A stretch of 17,279 nucleotides of DNA from an uncultured Clostridia bacterium (GTDB lineage: Bacteria > Bacillota > Clostridia > Christensenellales > UBA1242): positions 1-17,279 of the forward strand of contig CANQCE010000009.1 of assembly GCA_947589655.1 (NCBI GenBank), written 5' to 3'. This document shows, piece by piece, positions 13,269-17,279 of the stretch. Below the pieces are notes generated by a model. It saw only the letters and a program-made list of their open reading frames with translations, was not told the origin of the DNA and ran no database searches. Made by a program: the position numbers and the translations under genes. Every line of letters begins with the position of its first letter. The stretch's first letter is position 1.

Positions 13269-15338
13269 TTAAGCGACAGGAGTGGAAAGATCGTCTTGCC
13301 TTACCCCAAGAAAATACACATTGATTGTGCCAGTAAATGTGCTGTCTTCAATTCCCAACACACTCTCTTGTCCTACACCAGAATTTCCTTTTCCGCAAAG
13401 ACCATTATCTAAAACTTGATAATAGTTTTTACTATAACCCATTACCGTGCTATTCGCAATTTTTTCTTCATAATCGTCATTTGCTTCTGCCATATAGAAA
13501 TCGATTTCAGCTGACGAAGTGCAATTTTTTAACGAAACTCCACTTGAGGATTTTTGATTCCAACCAATAATGCCGCCTATCATTTCATATCTGCGTCCAC
13601 CAACTTGATAAGCAAATGCATTATCTACTACAAATGCAGGGTTTGAAGAATAACCTCTTATTTCCAATTTGCCTCCATCAACAACACAGTTTGTATAAAC
13701 AGAATTATCAGCCCCTGAAGTTTCTCCTACAATGCCTCCCATTGAGTGTCTATTGCTGGAAAGCACTGTGTGTGGTGCTGGCCCATATGAAGCCAAATTA
13801 AGATTCCACATGCCATAAAGTTGTATGCTTACATCTTTTGTTTTAATGTTTTCACGAGAAAATCCATCTTTGTTCCCATCAACACCAATAACGCCACCAA
13901 CATAAGCCTTTACTGCTGTTAATTTAGCATTAACTGTATCGATGGTTATGTCGTGAATAGAAGAAGAAGCCGACCTGCCTATTGGTGAGCCAAATGTACT
14001 TGTATCATTTTCGCCTCTTGCAACCAATGTGCCATAATACAAAGTTGCGCCAATACCATAAGTGGATGGGGTTGAGTCTGTCATATATACGCCCGCACCA
14101 TTTAAACTTGAAAAGCCTCTTTCCCCTGCTTCTGCACTTGTTGTTGTCCAAATAACCTCATTAGTATTGAAATCAACATTTACATCCTTAATTGTCAAAT
14201 TGTGAATATGAGCCCCTGCAACATAACCGAAAAATCCAAGTTGCATACATTGGTCATAAGGTGCAGCCATGCTTACCCAACCATCAATTTTTGCCGTTTT
14301 TGTTTCACCTGCTTCCGAATATTCAAGGTCATATCTTATTGAATTTTCGTTCAACAGGAAATTGGAAATGGTTTTACCATTGCCATCAAATTCACTACAA
14401 AAATAGTGTGTTAAACAGAACGAATATCCTTCTACCGCTATGTTTGGGCTTAGTGGAGAAATTGTGTGCCAAAGTTCCCCTTCCAAATCTATATCGTTTG
14501 TCAGGACATACTTGACATTTCCACGCCAAACAAGGTCTTTTTCATAAAGGTCTTTGTTCACCTGCAACAAATCATCTTTATTGCTAATTTCCACTACCAT
14601 TGGAGTCATGTAAATTAAAGAAACCTTTTCGGTCTCCAAGTGATTTTTGTCGGAGACCTTAACCCTTACATAAATTTTTTGCCCCAAATTTGTTAAATAA
14701 GTTTCATCATAGTTCAAACTTTTTTCAACAACTACTTCATTTTCGCCATCAATTTCTGTATCATAAACAAAATACTGAATTGTTTTTGTGAAATCAGAAG
14801 CCGTGCTATCAACGGATGTAGTTACATATGTTGGGTCTGTTTGAAGGTGGAAACCATTAGTATCACCTTTAAACTGAAAATACAAGTCGCCATTTTCGTC
14901 TGCTGTTGATGTTACATATGTTTCTTCTTCGCCCAATTCTTCTCCTTCAATGGCAGAAACCGTAACAGTTACATCGCTATATTTCACTTTGTTCACTGTG
15001 AGTGTTGCTTGTTTGTCTGCAATGGCCTCGTAGCCCTCTTGCCCAGCAAAAGAAATTGTAACATAATATGTGCCTGCATCTACCACATTTGTTACCTCTG
15101 TGGTGCGTTGTTCATCTGAAAAATATTTATAAGTTGCTTCAACGCCTTCTGGCAATTGCCCTTTAACGGCATAGGTTTGTGCTTGACCTGTGTAATCCAC
15201 AGATACATCTTCAGCCGTTACGCCTGACATATCATACACTTTTGGTTCCGCAGGAGTTTTATCGCACGCTGTAAGCGCAAAAATCCCCCCCCCGCAAAGT
15301 AAACATGATAATGCCAAACTGAATAAAATCTTTTTCAT
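13269..15338 (-). CDS. Large surface lipoprotein with an MBG-like Ig domain and GLUG/beta-helix-like region
   Basis: A 689-residue product with a type II signal peptide and lipobox LTAC (Cys25). Residues about 40-115 form an MBG-type immunoglobulin-like domain (VSVDYTGQAQTYAV, then VDAGTYYVTISF and TLTVNK). A second beta-rich region follows to about 260. From about 255 on the pattern is that of GLUG/right-handed beta-helix proteins: a start motif ISNKDDLLQVN, then DIDLEG, FDGNGKTISNF, and later GGVIGVDGNK, MGGIVGET and GGIIGWN turns. Such proteins are usually exposed adhesins or glycan-binding factors; no catalytic motif is seen. AGGAG precedes the ATG at 15338. Nine consecutive G (three GGG glycine codons, residues 16-18) lie in the signal peptide, a possible slippage site. 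It lies next to a DUF5722-like gene on the same strand but has its own promoter and terminator. Confidence 0.8.
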   Translation of the reverse strand: MKKILFSLALSCLLCGGGIFALTACDKTPAEPKVYDMSGVTAEDVSVDYTGQAQTYAVKGQLPEGVEATYKYFSDEQRTTEVTNVVDAGTYYVTISFAGQEGYEAIADKQATLTVNKVKYSDVTVTVSAIEGEELGEEETYVTSTADENGDLYFQFKGDTNGFHLQTDPTYVTTSVDSTASDFTKTIQYFVYDTEIDGENEVVVEKSLNYDETYLTNLGQKIYVRVKVSDKNHLETEKVSLIYMTPMVVEISNKDDLLQVNKDLYEKDLVWRGNVKYVLTNDIDLEGELWHTISPLSPNIAVEGYSFCLTHYFCSEFDGNGKTISNFLLNENSIRYDLEYSEAGETKTAKIDGWVSMAAPYDQCMQLGFFGYVAGAHIHNLTIKDVNVDFNTNEVIWTTTSAEAGERGFSSLNGAGVYMTDSTPSTYGIGATLYYGTLVARGENDTSTFGSPIGRSASSSIHDITIDTVNAKLTAVKAYVGGVIGVDGNKDGFSRENIKTKDVSIQLYGMWNLNLASYGPAPHTVLSSNRHSMGGIVGETSGADNSVYTNCVVDGGKLEIRGYSSNPAFVVDNAFAYQVGGRRYEMIGGIIGWNQKSSSGVSLKNCTSSAEIDFYMAEANDDYEEKIANSTVMGYSKNYYQVLDNGLCGKGNSGVGQESVLGIEDSTFTGTINVYFLGVRQDDLSTPVA
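15285..15293 (-). repeat. G9 homopolymer in the signal-peptide codons
   Basis: Nine C on the plus strand, read as GGG GGG GGG (Gly16-18) in the lipoprotein gene, 46-54 bases from its ATG. Such a tract is notable in this AT-rich DNA; gain or loss of one base would shift the frame before the lipobox. Confidence 0.95.
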
Positions 15339-15383
15339 AATTTACTCCTTTGTTTTTTGAGATTGGTTTTTAACCTTGAACTT

Positions 15384-15412
15384 ATTATAAAACATTTAAA
15401 ATTTTTTAACAA
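15384..15412 (-). promoter_or_regulatory. Predicted promoter of the MBG lipoprotein gene
   Basis: On the minus strand: TTGTTA (15412-15407), a 17-base spacer and a perfect TATAAT (15389-15384). The leader to the ATG is about 40 bases. Confidence 0.6.
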
Positions 15413-15441
15413 ATATTTTAACGAATTTTTTCGACAATTTT

Positions 15442-17279
15442 TTATAGGTCTTTTTCATATTCAGAAAGCGGAACTTCCCTTATGCCAATTTTGCTTTCAT
15501 CCCAACTTGTTTCCCAATCAAATCTGCTTTCAAACAACTGCATTGTATCCTGCCAGCCTTGAACATTGCCAACATTTTGACCATGTGGAACATATGACGA
15601 GCCGTTCCAAACACTCCAAGATATGTATTGCAAAAATGGGTCTGCCACATCAAAACAAAATTGAGTGTCTATGTATTTGTAAACTTTGTAAGAAGGTTTT
15701 TTGAAAGCCGCATCCTCGCCCATTAAGCCAAAATAAGCGCCGTCAAGATGATTGTCATCTAACCTATAATATATAAGTGCTTTTATGCATGAAAGTTGTG
15801 TGCATTTAAAGTATGCATAAGCAACGCCTGCCGCCTGTTGATTTTTTGTTGCTTCATAATTTGTTTTGTCCGAAACCCTTGAAGATGCAACTCCGCCTTC
15901 TGTCAAATACACAGAGCGTATCTCGCCATTAAACAATTTGTTGTTCTGTTCAAGATAAAGTTGCAGAACCTCCAAATTACTCCATGTTATATAAGAACTA
16001 TATAAAGAACCCGTCATATCGCCTTGATTTAAGTCTGACTGCCAAAAATCTGCCCTTTTTAAATCGTAACCATATGGGTGCACTGCAAAGCCGTAATCGT
16101 AATTGCCTTGTTCAAGAGTTTTAATTGACATATAGTCCAAAATGTCTTTTGGGCAATATTCTTCGCCCTTTTTGGTCCAATAATGGGTGATTGAAACCAG
16201 CACCTTGTTTAATGGATAGTATTTTTTTATTGCTTGGTTGGCAATACGCATTTCACGCTCATATTCTTCAACATAATTTTCCAGAGTTAAAAGTGCGTGC
16301 CCTGGTGGGACAATGTTGTTCCAAGAAGACGACATGTCAATTTCGTTCCCAAGAACATAAGTTTGCACAAGCCCATATTTTTTATCTGGACGAGAATATC
16401 TTTCGCCCAAAAATTCCATTAACGCGCCCCAATATCCAGCACCATACTGGTTGGCAGTATTCACCTGCACAAGTTTTCCTGTTGAACTTTGTTGCAAGCC
16501 AGGATAATTCATAAAATATGGCTGAACATATTGGTCATTTACTGCGTGCATTAACACAATTAAGGTAACTTTTAAATTTTGTTCGGTATATTTTCTGATA
16601 ATTTCATCATAACCGTCCAGCGTGTTGGATGAGGTATAAGTTTTTGGCATATCACGCCTGAAATAATATCTTTTCCCTTGATAGTCTTTTGCGTAAACCC
16701 TTTCCGTGTTGCCGTTTAATGTGATATACAAATCGCCAGTTGCATCGTCTGTGCTTTCAGTGTATTTTAATTCTTGTATTTTGCCATTGAGCATAACTTC
16801 GTTTGGAACAACAAGGCCGTTTAATACAAAGTTTACCTCCGTGTAAGAGCACCCAAGGTCAGCAACTTCGCTGCGATATTCATCCTCGCACATTATGCCT
16901 TTTATAGTTTTTGCTTCAATAGGGTCATCATAATTATATTCTGATACAATTTCTGTGCAATATTTTGGGCCAACAATAATTTCGTCAAGTTCATTGAGTA
17001 TGTAATATTTGTTATAAATTCCGTCACAGCCATTATCGAATCTTTCAAATGTAAATTCTTCGTATGTTCCACAGTTGTAACTGGCAATTTCAATTGGCTT
17101 TGCCTGTGTTTCGTCTGACAAGCCTTTATACATCTCTCCATACAAATATTGATAAGGCGCAAGTGCAACAAGTTTGCCTGTTTGCCCAAGTTCGCCAACG
17201 CCATGCAACGTTACCGTAATTTTGTCGGCCGTGGATGAAATGTCAAACACATAGTCTGGCGGAACATAGTCTTCTGTAT
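15442..17279 (-). CDS. DUF5722-like TIM-barrel (glycoside hydrolase-like) protein, 5' end missing
   Basis: The frame is open to the right edge (codons TEDYVPPDYVFD continue past the first internal start), so the true start and any signal peptide lie outside the window; 612 residues are present. The N-terminal part is beta-rich (a probable carbohydrate-binding or Ig-like module). It is followed by a region with features of GH-A-clan TIM barrels: TYVLGNEID (an Asn-Glu pair like the acid/base of such enzymes, near 16330-16365), SITHYW, GFAVHPYGYD, and VYLTEGG (a candidate nucleophile Glu, near 15893-15912). I associate this order with DUF5722. Catalysis and substrate are unproven. No obvious hairpin terminator follows. 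Its position beside surface lipoproteins and an acetylesterase fits a role in glycan breakdown at the cell surface (inference). Confidence 0.7.
   Translation of the reverse strand, partial: TEDYVPPDYVFDISSTADKITVTLHGVGELGQTGKLVALAPYQYLYGEMYKGLSDETQAKPIEIASYNCGTYEEFTFERFDNGCDGIYNKYYILNELDEIIVGPKYCTEIVSEYNYDDPIEAKTIKGIMCEDEYRSEVADLGCSYTEVNFVLNGLVVPNEVMLNGKIQELKYTESTDDATGDLYITLNGNTERVYAKDYQGKRYYFRRDMPKTYTSSNTLDGYDEIIRKYTEQNLKVTLIVLMHAVNDQYVQPYFMNYPGLQQSSTGKLVQVNTANQYGAGYWGALMEFLGERYSRPDKKYGLVQTYVLGNEIDMSSSWNNIVPPGHALLTLENYVEEYEREMRIANQAIKKYYPLNKVLVSITHYWTKKGEEYCPKDILDYMSIKTLEQGNYDYGFAVHPYGYDLKRADFWQSDLNQGDMTGSLYSSYITWSNLEVLQLYLEQNNKLFNGEIRSVYLTEGGVASSRVSDKTNYEATKNQQAAGVAYAYFKCTQLSCIKALIYYRLDDNHLDGAYFGLMGEDAAFKKPSYKVYKYIDTQFCFDVADPFLQYISWSVWNGSSYVPHGQNVGNVQGWQDTMQLFESRFDWETSWDESKIGIREVPLSEYEKDL

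Noticed and set aside
1..17279. CRISPR array, insertion sequence, integrase or toxin-antitoxin module
   Set aside because: No regularly spaced repeats, transposase or recombinase motifs, or paired small toxin/antitoxin frames were seen; the XRE gene's partner is a large exported protein, not a toxin-like one.

Overview
The window reads as a stretch of chromosome from an AT-rich, uncultured anaerobic member of the Bacillota (Clostridia-like, probably gut-associated). The reasons are: the C-terminal end of a pyruvate:ferredoxin oxidoreductase at the left edge, strong AGGAGG-type ribosome binding sites, sigma-A-type promoters (TTGACA/TATAAT), tRNA genes with encoded CCA, the standard stop-codon set (TGA is used as stop by yqeY, uvrC and the DUF4186-like gene), and several lipoproteins with a Gram-positive lipobox. 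No taxon can be named from the sequence alone.

Layout. 1-1090: PFOR tail, then a glycerophosphodiester phosphodiesterase, ended by a perfect bidirectional terminator. 1088-3791, minus strand: a lipoprotein with probable beta-propeller repeats, then a two-gene operon (yqeY, then a calcineurin-type phosphoesterase) joined by a GTGA overlap. 3842-4131: elongator tRNA-Met followed by a head-to-tail repeat that includes a decayed copy of the tRNA 3' end. 4154-7039: a convergent pair, a small charged coiled-coil protein (+) and a 742-residue polytopic protein (-) resembling the VirB6/TrbL-like component of integrative conjugative elements. They share an ungapped 55-residue C-terminal tail. 7110-8959: uvrC, apparently transcribed as a leaderless mRNA. 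8970-10301: a membrane-anchored exported protein divergent from an XRE regulator across a shared promoter region. 10333-10756: a DUF4186-like gene. 10863-11196: tRNA-Arg(ACG), followed by a GC-rich, hairpin-rich segment carrying an inverted copy of its T-arm and a direct copy of its 3' end. 11231-17279, minus strand: a cell-surface/carbohydrate block (DUF5722-like TIM-barrel protein, MBG-domain lipoprotein, sialate/xylan O-acetylesterase-like lipoprotein, sugar nucleotidyltransferase).

The most unusual signals are: (a) the orphan conjugation-channel-like protein and its neighbour with a matching tail; (b) '3'-end echoes' at three independent loci (tRNA-Met, tRNA-Arg and the esterase gene), where a copy of the end of a gene lies just downstream of it; (c) an 18-bp perfect inverted copy of the tRNA-Arg T-arm in its own trailer; (d) a run of nine G inside the signal-peptide codons of the MBG lipoprotein, a candidate phase-variation tract; and (e) the leaderless uvrC. 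Nothing here is a recognisable CRISPR array, insertion sequence or complete defence system. Every intergenic stretch is shorter than 300 bases; 10757-10862 is very AT-rich and I see nothing in it.
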